A DNA stretch of 64,000 bases from Gnetum montanum (Eukaryota > Streptophyta > Gnetopsida > Gnetales > Gnetaceae), in the NCBI GenBank assembly GCA_015680685.1, contig MNCI01027232.1, positions 93,955 to 157,954 of the forward strand, given 5' to 3'. Under the pieces are notes generated by a model, which saw only the letters and a program-made list of their open reading frames with translations, was not told where the DNA came from and did not search any database. Positions 11,840-24,155 of this stretch are shown here, piece by piece. The stretch's first letter is position 1; each line of letters begins with the position of its first letter. Position numbers and translations under genes: made by a program.

Positions 11840-12711
11840 AGAAACTATAGAAATTCAAATGTGCCTATACACAGTAGCTACTAAACAAGGGGGTACCCAA
11901 TAGTTGATAACAAATAATGAGGCTGGATCAACAATATGCATGGAACCAGCTAAGAGCCTCAGTAGCTCCTACATTGAAGGCATGAATAAGTTGGAGTAGC
12001 TCCATTGCCAACTCTTTGATGCACAAAGTGAGATAGATTAGGGAGAGTTGGAGATCCCTGAAACTTTCAAGTAAGAGCCCATTGAATTAAAGGCTCTACT
12101 GGTAGGCATGAAGTATGGATATCTCAACAATGACAAGCTAGTGATTATCAATGTCATGCTTGCTCCAAAATAGAAAAAGAAATTGTTGGAGGTTATGAAC
12201 AAATGGTCAACAACCTTTGCTTGGTCATATCATGAGCTAACCAAAATTGATCCTAGGATATGCTAGCATAGAATCTACACAAACTCCTCCATCAAGTCAA
12301 ACCACATCATGACTAATGAATCAAATTATGCTTTGGAGATCGTGCTTACATAGTTGGATGATAAAAAACATCCATACTACATCCACTATGCAAGCAGGAC
12401 CATTGTGGGTGCACAACTTCAAGCACAATGTGCTTGGATACCAAGTTTTTGTGCACACTAATCACATTGCTATTCTGTTCCTGATGAACAAACCAATGGT
12501 GAACCCCCATGTCATACAATGGCTAGTGATTCTTCAGGAGTTTGACTTAACAATGATTGATCAAAAGAGGACCAAGAATGTGGTTGCTAACCACTTGTCT
12601 CACTTAAGATGGGATAACAAAGGGGATAAGGGTCCTTTGTTTGATCAATTTCCCGATGAACCCCTCTTTGCTACTATTGTTAATGATCAAGATTCTAAGA
12701 AAACAAACTAG
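11840..12711 (+). pseudogene. Element D pol: linker joined to RNase H, RT core deleted
   Basis: 12061-12310 reads like the conserved lead-in to Athila RT (KLVIINVMLAPK, ..KWSTTFAWSY, ..TKIDPRIC). The next block (12316 onward) is already RNase H: YALEIVLTQLDDKKHPYYIHYASRT-like text is followed by the internally shortened TNHIAILFLMNK (12454-12500) and VVANHLSHLRWDN (12580-12620). Everything that in B encodes the palm and the FMDD motif (about 29110-29900) is absent. The element could not encode its own reverse transcriptase after this deletion. Confidence 0.8.
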
Positions 12712-13960
12712 TATGATTACATCCTTTCCTATCTACTCACACAGGAGATGCCATAAGAGTGAGATAACAAGAAGAAAAAACAATTTCTTCATCAAGCCAA
12801 GCACTTTATGGAAATCAAAGGTAACCTCCATAAGAGTTGCATAGATGGCCTGGTATGATGGTGCTTTCCTAATGTAGATCAACTTTGAGTCTTCCAGGAT
12901 GCGCATGAAGGCCCTTGTGGGGGACACTATGCTAGGAGGAGGATGACCATTAAGATCCTCATGGTAGGGTATTATTGGTCCATGATCTTCAGAAATGTCC
13001 ATCACTTTCTTTAGTTCCTATGATAGGTGCTAATGTGATGGAGGGATGATTACATGAAAGGAAGGTCCTTAGTAGTGAATCCAACCCCTAGAGCCTTTTG
13101 ATCTTTGGGGGATTGATTTCATGGGGTTCATCAACCCATGTTATATGAAAATTCATACATCATTGTGATGGTTGACTATTGTACTAAGTCAGCTAAAGCC
13201 ACTACCGTCACTGACTATTCATCTTATATGGTGACACAGTTTGTACAACAAAATGTTGTAAATAGGTTTTGTATGCCACTGGTACTAATTTTAGATAATG
13301 AAACATACTTTACTAATGCCACATTTCAAAAGCTAATGCAACGCTTTAAGGTTGAACATAAATTAACAACTTCATACTAAACCCAAGCTAATGGTCAAGT
13401 TGAGGTCACCAATTGGGAAATCACCAAAATACTAACATGTACAATTAATAAATATAGGAAGGATTGAAGCAGTAAACTCAACAATGCTTTTTGGGCTTAT
13501 TGTTTAATATGGAAACTTTCTATTAGGTATTCTCCCTATAAGTTAGTGTACAGGAGACTGCCAACTCTTCCCATTCAAACCAAGCTTCGTACACTTGCAA
13601 CAGCCTATAACCTTGACTTGGACCTAAGTCTAGCCCAAAGAGAAAGACTAATGAATCTCAACATACTAGAAGAGAATAGGTTAGCAACCCCATCATTGAA
13701 TGGAGTGCACAAGGCACACATTAAGTAACACCATGACCGTAGGATTAGGAAAGTATAATTTTAATTAGAATATAAGGTGCTCTATTCAAACCCCATGCAT
13801 GTACCTCAACATACAAAATTTTAAATGCTAGGGGAAATATATGAAAAATTTTCATTTGAGGCCATGATGATCTACCATCTTGCTAGCCCACACAAAATGT
13901 TATTAGTCAACATGAAACAACTTAAACCTTTCCTAGAGATAAGGAAAACTAGTGGAAACA
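12712..13960 (+). pseudogene. Element D integrase, decayed
   Basis: The N-terminal zinc-binding region is recognisable near 12900-13030 (the DAHEGPCGGHYARR block). The catalytic core follows: VDYCTKSAKATTV (13168-13205, first Asp), LDNETYF (13294-13314, second Asp) and ANGQVEVTN (13387-13413, Glu). The C-terminal part, with HHDRRIRKV- and VNMKQLKPFLE-like text, ends about 13960. Stop codons and frameshifts occur between blocks. Alignment to B's integrase (30480-31640) is co-linear. Confidence 0.8.
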
Positions 13961-15160
13961 ATACCTCAACTAATGGCAAACACGCTCAATCTTTCAGATC
14001 TCTCCCTTCCAACTCAGTTGTGGAGAAGATGACCATCCATGCTAACTACAAGTGTCTACTCAATTTTTCAACTTTTTTGTTTTACATTATTCTTTATATG
14101 TTTTTTATTTTTTTGAATATTTTGCAATTTTTTTTATATTTTGTTTTATTCAAATTTTCTTACACATATTCTTCTTCTTTATTCCATCAGAACTTTGGTG
14201 TCAAACACAGCTACTAATTGATGGTAGTTAATTAAATTATATTGTTTAAATTGGTGGCTTAATGATTGGTTTTCATCATTGAATTTTAACATTGATTAAT
14301 GGAACATTAATATGATATCAGACATTTAGCTCATGTCACCCATCCATTCCACTAAACTCCATGATGTTCTCTCNNNNNNNNNNNNNNNNNNNNNNNNNNN
14401 NNNNNNNNNNNNNNNNNNNNNNNNNNNNNNNNNNNNNNNNNNNNNNNNNNNNNNNTGTTCTCTCATTTTGGAAGCATGAGGTCCTTTCTTAATAACAACT
14501 TTTAAGGAATTTGTGACCTTGGTACTCTCTAAACCTAGAATGAATCAAGTGGAATTAACAAGGGTGTGGTTGTAAGGGGACTTATCACCTTTTCTACCTA
14601 CCCACCATCTAGAGTTTTGTGGGTATTCTCATCAATTCCTTACCATTCCTAACATCGACCAATAATAGGGAGCAATGTCTTTGCATGGTATGGTTTCCAT
14701 GAAAAAAATAAAAAAAANTTTTGTCCATCTATCACCTCACTACCTCCTCTCATGATTAGTTAGTGTGTCCATTTTTATATCTCTTAATTCTTTGATGGTT
14801 TCTTGTATGATTTAATTTTTAATAATTCCTAGCGATTAATCATCCTTGGCACCTTCAAACTCATTGTTATGAGGGCATGTAGGGCATTAAATAAATGAGC
14901 TTGCTATGGGGAGGATCCACTTGATACTCCTTGGCCTATATGATTAAATTTCCTATCCCTTAGTCATTTTTCCTTCAAAAGCATTAGCATCCAATTTTTG
15001 TACTCCTTGGTAATCAAACTCCATCCAAATCTCTTTTTCCGAACAATACCAGTGTCCTCTTCAATGATTTTTCCTTAATCTAGGATTTTCTGGCTTTCTC
15101 TGAATTCCAATTTCATTGGAAAAACTCTTTTCCCATAATTAATTTGTTAATATGCAAATA
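13961..15160 (+). other. Element D post-pol spacer with pyrimidine-rich tract
   Basis: No coding potential. A T/C-rich stretch (about 14060-14200) follows pol directly, as in B (31760-31930) and C (56630-56760). The block CAATAATAGGGAGCAATG..GCATGGTATGGTT near 14655-14695 is conserved in B (49330-49375) and C. Contains the assembly gap and a single N at 14718. Confidence 0.7.
14374..14455. other. Assembly gap (82 N)
   Basis: A run of N. The 9 bp before it (tgttctctc) are identical to the 9 bp after it, and homologous sequence in B (32100-32150) shows no extra material there. The gap is probably an uncollapsed overlap rather than missing sequence. Confidence 0.95.
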
Positions 15161-15300
15161 TTTCTCTACGGTTGCGTCAGCATATCCTCGTCGATGCAAC
15201 CTGATGCATCGATGTAGTACAAAAATACTATAAATACACATCAACACTTGGTCATTTTTGCACATTTACATCATAACACTAGGGGATTTTTTGCATCTTT
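15161..15300 (+). promoter_or_regulatory. Promoter-like region before element D's extra ORF
   Basis: GTCGATGCA/TGATGCATCGATG words (15187-15215) stand directly before TATAAATA (15229-15236), about 450 bp upstream of the extra ORF's ATG at 15687. The same order (GATG palindromes, then TATA) occurs at the start of this family's LTRs. A possible internal promoter for the extra ORF. Confidence 0.5.
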
Positions 15301-15686
15301 CTAAGTCCAAAGAACCTTCCAAGTATAATAACTTGTAAATTTCTTCTCCAATTCAACCTGTTATTTGACCCTTAAGCTACTGGAGGTGAGGTTTACATTG
15401 GGGGCCATAAAACTTTGGTTTTTGATGGGAAGTTTTTCGAACGTTTTCTAACTCCTAAAGGTTTAACTAATATAATAATATTAAAATTACCATGTATACC
15501 AAGTTAAACCTCATCAACAAACTTTAGTAACTAAATGAATAAAATATTCATAAAATAATAATATAATAATTAATTTTCCATGCTCACAACCAACCTAAGT
15601 GTAACTTACCCAAAAGGAGAAAAGTACTAAGAGCATTAAAAGTTACACATGGAAACACTAATCCTTTAGTCTGTTTTTGACCATAG

Positions 15687-17695
15687 ATGGCATCAAAGAG
15701 ACCACATGAATAAGGACCATCCCACCCAAGGGAGAAGTGGCCGAGGGGAGGAAGGAGCAAAAACCCATGCAACAGGACCTTTTTAGAAGAAGCTTGAAGT
15801 AGAATCTATTTGTTAGATTTCCATAACAGAGATAGGATAGTAATGGTAGGATGAGGTGCCAAGGCCTAGGCCTACCCTAGAGGTCACATTGACCAAGACC
15901 TACCTTAAACAAATCCATTCCAAGAAGGTCCAAAGTTTGGTTCTTCAAGAACTTAACTTTGGTTCCTTCTTGGAGTTGGCACCAAGGGAAGTTCATACTT
16001 AACTACAAGGATCTCCCATGTGGTCTATTCTCTCTTCTAGTGGGGAATGGTACATCGAGGAAATCTATATTTTTTGTAACAACTGGTAGGTAGATTCCAC
16101 AGTAAAGATTAAGGACATTAGTGTCTCCTACTCGATCAAGACCATTGTAGAGGTCCTTGGACTACTTAACACCAAGGAAAAATTGGCAAAAATCTCCACA
16201 TAAGTGGACCTTAATGTTAAGAAGAAATGGATCCAAAGGTGCTATTGGATGAACCATAAGGAGTACGATGCACTCACTATGGTAGAGAGATCCTACTTCA
16301 AAATCATGACCTATCACCTAAACCCAACACATGGAAGTGTTGGATTGACTAGTGGGAATTGGGCAACCACTTTCGAAGATCTTTGATCTTCTAAAAGAGA
16401 TCATTGTAATCCAGTCGAACGTGCTGGAAACTAAGGGTAAGCTCATCATCAAAAATGCCCAACTCAAGGTAGCCACTACCAAAAAGCATCAATTGGTTAC
16501 CCATGTTATAGAATTGAAAGCTTGGTTAGCCGATGCCACCATTCTTAGTCAAGCTATCACATGGGATGAAGCTTTCCTATAGCTTAAAAACTAACTCAAA
16601 GAGGTTGAGAATGCTAAAGAGATGATGATCTTCAATGTGTCCTTGTCAGAAGATCTTGCCTTCAACATTGATAAGAACTTGATGCAAGTTCGCAAGGAGA
16701 ACTTGGTCCTAACCAAAGACATCCATTACCTATGCAATTTTGAGGAGCAAAAAGACCAAATGATTAAATTTTTGAGATAGCAACAAGAGCAAATTTCCAA
16801 GCTAAACATGGATCTAAGGATGTTGGTAGTGGAGACTAGAAATATATCAATGGAGGAAGTTTGAGCACTTTGTTAGAAAATGGCCATTAAGGTAGCCACT
16901 TGGAAAAATGAGGCTTTAAAATTCAAAAGAGTTAAAAATCATTATAAGGACTAGGTAGGGATTCTCAAGGAGGTAAATGAAAAGGATATTCAAATGACCC
17001 AGGTGAAGATGAATGAGGCCTTCTAGCAACTCCAGCAAAGAGGTGATGTATGGCAGCCTATCTTTTATGGCATGAATTCCTACAACAAAGTAAAGATCTA
17101 CCTAAAGGAGTCACAAATCAAAGAAATGATAAAATACATGGAGCTCACCAACCTCTATTGTGCAAACTTGGTGATGTTGACAACCAATAGGCTAAGGTCA
17201 AAATTGGAGAAGTAGTTGGCTAGCTTGTACCTTCTCTATAAAACCAAGTTCAAGCATCATAAGGATATAAAGTAGAAGCTTGAAATAGCCAATGCTAAGC
17301 TTGATGTTCTCAAGAGTTGTTTCATGAATTAACAATCAATTACTAAGAACCTAGTTAGAATAAAGAATGACTACCACAAGCTATAGAACCTTGTAAAGAT
17401 GTTTGATGTTGAACATAAAAAATTCACAATGTGGTTTGTTAACATGAAGAAGTTGTTCCCTACAATGCCCTGTCCATGGGACATCCCCATACCAACCCAT
17501 ATTGATGAAGTTGCATGGACTATGTACAACCCACAAAGCAAGGAGGAGAAGATGAAAGCATTATTGGATGCTTTCCGTCTTCCACCAAAAGTAGCAACGA
17601 TAGTAGGATAGCCTTAGCCACCATCACCACATGCACCAAAGGCTAGTGAAGGTCCTTCATCATTCCAAGAACCTCAACCTCCTAGCACTATTTGA
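15687..17695 (+). pseudogene. Element D extra sense ORF after pol (coiled-coil protein), decayed
   Basis: This is a broken plus-strand reading frame between pol and the 3' LTR, homologous to B 50493-53340 and I 63163-64000. The conserved beginning (MASK..), the block EYDALTMVERSYFKIMTYHLNPT (16261-16325) and the C-terminal stretch FTMWFVNMKKLFPTMPCPWD (17422-17485), ending KEEKMKALLDAF and a Pro-rich tail, are preserved. The middle (16400-17380) is rich in Lys/Glu/Leu/Gln with heptad-like spacing, suggesting a long coiled coil. I see no signal peptide or membrane segment. Extra ORFs in this position are known in Athila elements, where they are often called env-like. The first 250 codons have the feel of the plant retrotransposon-associated 'putative plant transposon protein' domain, but that assignment is weak. 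Confidence 0.7.
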
Positions 17696-18288
17696 TTGTT
17701 GCCTTGTCTTTGGTAACCAAAGGGTTCATGCTATCCGATTTTTGTAAAGGTATCTAATTTTATTGTCAAAGATTCATATTTTTGTAACTTTTGTAATTCC
17801 ATACAATTTAGCACTCAAAGTTAGTCAATTAGAGTCAATCATTTAATAATCCCATATCTTTCCAACTTTGTAAGAAGATTGGTCCTACTTTTGTTTTCTC
17901 AAGGATGAATTTTCACTTAGTCATGGAAGTATGATGAACAATCAATTGGTAATGTTAATGCAACCCTATTGATGTAGATGTGTTGATGTAGTATCTAGTA
18001 TTGCCTATATAAATATGCATACCTACTACATTTATGACATCATTAAGTCATAGCATAGCAAAGTTCTTGTAATTTTATTTCATCAAAGTTAGAATATTTT
18101 TCAAGTGCCAGCAATAGGACTCCAAGGATTATATGGATCCTTATTTGAACATTAACATACATAGACACTTTGGTATGACAAAAATAAATATGAGATTCTT
18201 AGAACTCCTTACAACATTTAGACTAGATTAATGTTTACTTAATGCACTTTATAATTAATGTACTTTATGTTCTCATTTAAATACTTAA

Positions 18289-19471
18289 TGTAGCAATAGA
18301 AAACATTGGTGGCTGGAAACACCGAGAGGTCTTCGGGTGCACAGCCTAACCCTGAATCCACAGGAGGGTTGTGCTAGAGAGAATGGATTTAGGGTGTCCT
18401 GAATGGTCTGGTCGATCAGACAGGGACTTAAGCGGTATACAATAACCCTTTTGCAAACAATGATTTTAAATGGAACACCTGGTGGTAAAATAAAAAGAAA
18501 ACGTAATGTGAACAGCAGTAGAAATGTGCTAACTGCGTAACAAGATAGTAGACACAATTGAACGCTTGACAATGTTGAAAAAATAAATGCTATAATCAGA
18601 CAAAAACAGAGTTTGAATAGGAAGATGCATCACCCCAAAAAAGGGGTACAAATATATAGAGTGTAAAATAGGTGCAATAGGAGTGCAATCACAACCTAGG
18701 TGGTGTCAGGCTATGAAATTTGGTGCTTGCTGTAATAAACTAAGCCTGCTGGGTTAGTAATCATAGTGTATTGTGTGATGTTCCACTAGGATGCAATGTA
18801 CCATGTAGTGTAGTTGTGCTTCTCTATCAGTGTGATGTGCTCTAGGTCTCGTTCACCCATGAAACTAAGTGCTAGGATGCCAAAATGCCAAATGCCAAAA
18901 TGGAAGCACCAACTGCCTTGCTGGTGAAGAAATGGAAGCCTCCTCTCTTCTTCTTTTTTCTTCCCCTTTTTTCAAAAGAGGGTGCAAAGATATTTATAGG
19001 GCTAGGGTTAGCCCAAAATGCACATTAGGTGCCACATGGTAGTGTGGTGGGTAGAACCATGCTGTCTGCTACATAGTGTAATAGGTGTTACATAACATGA
19101 TGTAGTGTAATAGCGCATAACAGCACGTAACAGCGTGTAATAGGGTGTTATGCTATGCTACGCTATGTAGCATAACAATGTGCTATGTTACGCTATGCTA
19201 CATAGCATAGTAGCATGTAACAATGTGTAACAACACGTAACAAAGCATAATAGCATGTAACATGGTGTTACACTACACTACGCTACGCAGCGTAGCAGGG
19301 TGTTATGCAACGTAATAGTGCATAAAAGCACATAATAGCATGGTGTTACGCTATAATACACTATGTAACAACACGTAATAATGCGTAACAGGATGTTGAA
19401 AGTGCCATCTTTTTAACACTTAGCCACATTTGCAGTCGCGATGCCAGGACCCAAAATTTTGTGGTGTTTCA
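18289..19471 (-). mobile_element. Solo LTR E (Tat/Ogre-type, related to element A)
   Basis: Plus-strand termini TGTAGCAATAG..GTGTTTCA with perfect TSD CTTAA (18284-18288, 19472-19476). The first 180 bp align with the left end of A's LTRs (shared GAAAAC, GGCTGGAAA and a GATCAGACAGGGACTTA block), and the right terminus is the reverse complement of J's first 18 bases. The minus-strand TATAAATA (plus 18991-18998) sets the orientation. Its 1,183-bp length is close to A's 1,363. Confidence 0.9.
19065..19400 (-). repeat. Degenerate array of GCGTAA/TTACGC words in U3 of LTR E
   Basis: Dozens of overlapping short words such as AGCGTGTAA, GTAACAGC, TATGCTACGC and TAGCATAAC, many with inverted partners (TATGCTA..TAGCATA). 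Located upstream (minus strand) of the TATA box at 18991-18998. Equivalent in position to the 13-bp array of J and the TACGC cluster of A. Confidence 0.8.
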
Positions 19472-19964
19472 CTTAATGCATGTAATAATTAATAATAATA
19501 AACACATAAGTATGACTACCTTGAACATACTATTAATGTTTGGTAATCCCAGTGGTGTTATCGCTTGGTTCACCTATTAGCCTAATAATTGGTTACCTAG
19601 TAGCATTTCTAACAAGTTTAGGATGTGCATAGTATGTGAGCCTAGATGCTTATGTTAGGCTAATTAGCTTAGGAACCATTAGATAGTTAGATAATTAGTT
19701 GATCAAATATTTACTTTTACCTTCACACTTGGACTTAGAAATATAAAATATAAAAGATAAATAAAAATCACATGCCTTAGCTCTCGCTTAACCATACGCA
19801 TAAGCTTGCACAAGTAAGAGCTAAGAAGATAATGATCACGTCCCTTAAGATGTCGTCTCTATTTACATGCACACTTAGATGCTAGGCACTAGGAATTCGA
19901 CCATATTGTGAGTGGACACTAGTGATTCATATGGTTGGGCATAGGGACTACTTGCTACTCATCA

Positions 19965-20822
19965 CTTATCATGATCATGTCTTCATTAGTGTTGCCTGTT
20001 ATGCCTTCATTCATATTTATGCCTAGCTTCTTGCTCATGTCTACCATCTTTTTTGCCATCTCAGTGATGGTTTCTTCTATCATCTCCACCCAATCTATGA
20101 TCATTGCCCCTTCTATCTTGGCCATGTTCTCCCTGGTTAAAGCTTGATGGTGAGGATGAAGGGGATGAAGATGGAGAACTAGGAGAGTTATGTTAGCTTA
20201 CTATCCTCTATTGATCTCTTTGATGTTCTTTTGGTTACCTATTAAAGGACCTTGGTCTTGAGGCTTCCCTGATGTTGGGTGTTATTCTTCCCTTACCTTG
20301 GTTTCTTATCAAGGTTGAATGTAACTATGGATAATTGATATCATCTCTATTAAGAGGTGGAGGATTCTAGCATTGAGATTATCCATATTGATAATTGGTA
20401 TTCTCCTTCTTGTATAGTGATGTCAATTGAATAGTAGCTTATTTTTCCTTGGAAGCTTCATGGTATAACTTCATGAAATGATCCTTTCATAGTTGGACCT
20501 TGGTGGGCTGGTAGGATATGGATATTTCATCAACCTATTTATAGTCTATAGTTGCTAGTTCAAGCCTCACCTTTATCAATGTTGCCATGATCATTGATAG
20601 CACTAAATAGTCATGTGGAAATACAATGTTACATTTCAAGTCCCTCCATTGCAATTATTCATCCTGGTAAAGAATGAAAGTGTAATCTAGATAGTATTGG
20701 TCTAGATGCTAGTAAACCACTTTTAGTTATTGTGGTACTTTGTCCCAATTCTTAATGGTTTTGACATGTTCCTTTGTTGAATCATTAGTATATTGGGAAT
20801 CCACCCTACAAGAATAAGACAT
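19965..20822 (-). pseudogene. gag: Element F gag, N-terminal part
   Basis: On the minus strand ATG at 20822 opens MSYSCRVDSQYTND; the family hallmark (LDYTFILYQDEQLQWRDL-like text, about 20635-20720) follows, matching the first 120 residues of gag in B and D. It continues leftward through a Ser/His/Asp-rich section to 19965, where element D begins, and resumes at 8698. Decayed by stops. Confidence 0.78.
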
Positions 20823-20956
20823 TTGCAATTGATAAGTATGTCTTTGAATAAAATATTATTATTTTCAAATAATTGATTGTTTTAGGCTCTAACAATAATT
20901 TGTGAATAATCTTAACTATCTAGAATAGTAGCACCAGTCCTTAACAATGACTTGAA

Positions 20957-21200
20957 TGATGAACAAAAAAGTAGATCCTACACCCAACTATACATATCAA
21001 AAGTAGGCATGCACAATCCAATCTAATTTTGTGGATTAAGACTAGTTTAAATATCTTAGATAGCTAAGTGTCAGATCTTGGTCGTTGTGTTCCAAATCAC
21101 AATTATGTAGAATTAATTCATATGGTTCAATGTGATTGAGGCACATGATGAAAATAGTATGATTGAAATACTAAAATATCTATACAAATCCATATTTCTA
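20957..21200 (-). mobile_element. Element F 5' LTR remnant and primer binding site
   Basis: At 20957 a TGATGAAC terminus begins sequence similar to the 3' end of G's LTR (CCTACACCCAACTATA.., later TTCAATGTGATTGAGGCA near 21140-21155). Left of it the minus strand reads TTCAAGTCATTGTTAAGGA (about 20938-20956), a heavily decayed tRNA-Asp-type primer site. Similarity is lost beyond about 21200, so the rest of the LTR is diverged or deleted. Confidence 0.6.
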
Positions 21201-23172
21201 TAGAAATAGCAGTGATAGAAATCCAATAATCAATAGAAATATGTATCATGAAGTGATATCTTTTGATAGGGATTCATATAAATCATCACGTAAAACAAAA
21301 TTGAAAGCTTCAGAATTCTCCATAGTCCCTACTGTCTAAGAGACATTAGTATTTTCCATATTTAGATTATACCTTGTCAAAAAGATTTCTACTACAAAAA
21401 CTCCACTAAAAATCCTCGAGATTGACAAGCCATTGAGAGAATTCACCTAATGATCCAAAATATAAAAGATGAACATTTTTATGAAAATTATCATTGAACA
21501 AAAGATACTGGTTTTCATTTTATTTTTTTTCAAAATCAATTCATAGTGAATCAATTTAAGATTTTATTAATTTGAAAAATATAAAAGATTCTCTCTGTCA
21601 AATAATAGGTATATATCATAAATATATAAGTAAACTAGTGGTACTTTTATTCCAACACTATTTGCTAATTAGTTACATGGATTTGATGATGATGTTTTAT
21701 GGCATGGTATGCATGAATACCATAGGTTGAGCTTATATTTTTACTTTGTATTCCAAGTGGCATGTGTCTAATTTTATCTTTTTGAATCTAAACCTAAGAC
21801 TCGTACAACCACATATCATGTGCTTTAACCAAATAAGCTATACTTTATTGAAAAAGGGAAAAAAACCTTTATCATTAGTTATTTTTAGAAAATTTCAAAA
21901 GCATGAATCATATTAAAATTAATCAATGTTAAAAACTGGGATCACAATGATCATGCAAAGCAAACATAGCTAATACAGGACCCAAAGATGAACCCAAGAG
22001 AGTTCATAATAAGATTAACGTTAGCAAAAACAAAATTACCAAGTTGGAATTACAAAATGATGCAAATGATAATCATATACTTAATGTGGTAAATTACAAA
22101 TTTTGGTCATCAAGAATGCAACTTGGATTAGAGTAGTGCACATGATGTTAGTATTATTAATTAAAGCTTATAGTTATTTTGAGCATGTATAAACTAATTG
22201 GTGATCTAGGTGAAGGTGGTAGGGTTCAAGTGTGCACTATCCCATAGGTTGATAAGTTAGAGCTCTTTGTAGCCTTCATAAAGCAAAATTTCATGTGGAT
22301 AGATGACTATAATATGGTGGTCACAAGGGAACACCATGGTGGGTAGCACATTAGAAGACAAAGGAAGATAATAGAACTCAAATGGACATATAGTACTATT
22401 GAACACTCAAAATTTCATCATCAGCTCTTAGCAAGCTCATTTGATGTTCAACCCCTTATGGCATAAGGAATTTATGTTATGATAATTTAGTTAGGGAGGG
22501 CTAGGAGAGCATAAGGGTGAGGTCAAGTTTGGGGCAACATTGGTGGATGAGATAAGGATAGGAGTTGTAGCAAGAGTAGAGGGGTTACTAGGAAATTATG
22601 ATGATGTGGATAACACATCCTGTGTTGCAAAGGACTAGCTAGGATGGGTGTGCAATCACCATGTTAGAGGATAATTCATACATTATTTTAACTTGTAAAT
22701 ATTATATTGAGTTAAGTTTCTACTTTGTAATGTTATAAGTTAATTTAGAGCCTAAAGAGTTAATTTGTAAGTCAATTGAGTTAATTCATAAGTGGTGTTA
22801 GTTTATGTAGTATAATTTTTAAGACTTGTATTTTTAAAAATTTGTAAACCATGTTGTTTTAAGTTGTGTCATTTTGTAAATAAGTCATGAATCTTCATCA
22901 AGTTAAAGACTAGCCAGTGTCAAGTTATAAGTAGTAGAAAAGGTGAAAAAGTATTCATCATATACATTATTTCAATAATAATAGTTTTTGTATATAGGTT
23001 AAACAAGTTGAATATTTTTGAATTAGCAAATCTTACAAATCACTTATTACTTTTACCTTCATAAGATTAGTAAAGTTCAACACATTGTCATTAAGTATGC
23101 CAATTGGAAATTTCAAGCATTTAGGCATCTAGGGTTTATAGGGGTAAAAGCTAGATTGATTTCTAGTAAGGA
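21201..23172. other. Unassigned AT-rich region between elements F and C
   Basis: No gene or mobile element can be named. 21200-21900 is AT-rich noncoding. Around 21960-22130 a plus-strand reading (DEPKRVHNKIN.., ..NYKFWSSRMQLGLE) loosely recalls the start of a retroelement gag, and 22500-22640 is locally open, but both break up quickly. 22690-22880 is a T/A-rich stretch with repeated GTTAATT/TTGTAA words, as in LTR or 3'-UTR sequence. The final 70 bp form the insertion site of element C and may belong to element H. Confidence 0.45.
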
Positions 23173-24025
23173 TGATGACTCATGATTTGCCTAGCTCTGA
23201 TATCAGATATCCACTATTGGACCTCTAGATGCATTATCATATCTTTGATATCGAGGGGTATGGGTTGGCCTATAAGTATAGCACTCAGGTGCACAATATG
23301 GGCAATAATTTTTGTATTTGTTTTTCATAGTTTTGTCAATAGAGTAGCCGAACTCTTATAGATTTATTCCATAATCTTAGAGAATAGTCAATGAGTGCCC
23401 ATAGAGTGGATTTGAGTTAGTTGTATGAAGTCTTATTCAAGTGGCAATGTACTTGGACACATTCCATGAATGATAATATGATCGAGATTGATTCTTATTC
23501 ATTGTAGCACTTTCACTTAGATTAAATTTACTTTTAATGAAATTTATATTTCATGTACTTGGTTAATATTTACATTTCCATGAATGTTAATGAATTGGTG
23601 GAATAAGAATGATTAGTTTCAACTGTAAACACATATTCGCTTGGTTTGCCCAACAGCATAGCACTTGGTAATCCTAGTAGTGGATACGTGGGTTCAAGAC
23701 ATGTATGAAAGGTTGGGAATGGACACTCATTGCCCGTAGGCTAGTCTATACTTTACTTTCCATTGTTAATTAGCTTAATAAATTAATCTCTTTATTATCA
23801 TTAGGATTTTCATAAGGCCACACAACATCAATTATCATATGCCTCACTTTGTACTAAACCATACATGATAAAGCTACCATTAGTCCAAGTGGGAAGATAG
23901 CAAACTACAATCAGAGCATAACAATCTAGATGCCACAACTAGTCCCATCCATAGAACTCAATCGGATCATGCATGAATGCTTGTGATTCATATGGTTGGA
24001 CGTAGGGGTACCACATTGCTCATCA
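23173..24025 (+). mobile_element. 5' LTR of element C
   Basis: TGATGACTCATGATTTGCC to GCTCATCA. The 5' part has GATATC/ATATCAGATATC inverted words instead of the GATGAGGCC palindromes of B, so C represents a subfamily. TATAAGTATA at 23271-23280 is a weak TATA box. A decayed PBS (TTGCATTGTTATCAGGGA) follows at 24026-24043. Confidence 0.9.
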
Positions 24026-24155
24026 TTGCATTGTTATCAGGGATGGTGCTAGTTATCTAGATTAGTTATATTGTAAATGATCATTGTAAAAGTATTAACA
24101 ATTTATCTTTAGAAAACATTAATATTTTAAGTCACACACATTATTATACAAAACC

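Larger units (their letters stand above)
8699..19964 (+). mobile_element. Element D, Athila-like retrotransposon (with nested solo LTR E)
   Basis: 5' LTR at 8699-9550, 3' LTR at 17932-19964 (including a 1,183-bp nested solo LTR), TSD CCTAT (8694-8698) and CTTAT (19965-19969) with one mismatch. Without E the element is about 10.1 kb. Order on the plus strand: LTR, PBS, gag, protease, (RT deleted), RNase H, integrase, pyrimidine-rich tract, promoter-like palindromes, extra sense ORF, PPT, LTR. It interrupts element F's gag. It contains an assembly gap at 14374-14455. Confidence 0.92.
17932..19964 (+). mobile_element. 3' LTR of element D (interrupted by solo LTR E)
   Basis: TGATGAACAATC at 17932 to ACTCATCA at 19964, TATATAAAT at 18006-18014. 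Removing E and one copy of its TSD gives about 845 bp, matching the 852-bp 5' LTR. It is preceded by the family's conserved pre-LTR sequence (TTTTCACTTAGTCATGG). Confidence 0.92.

Noticed and set aside
19065-19400. Centromere-like or satellite DNA
   Set aside because: The repeats are confined to the U3 of solo LTR E, whose ends and TSD are clear.
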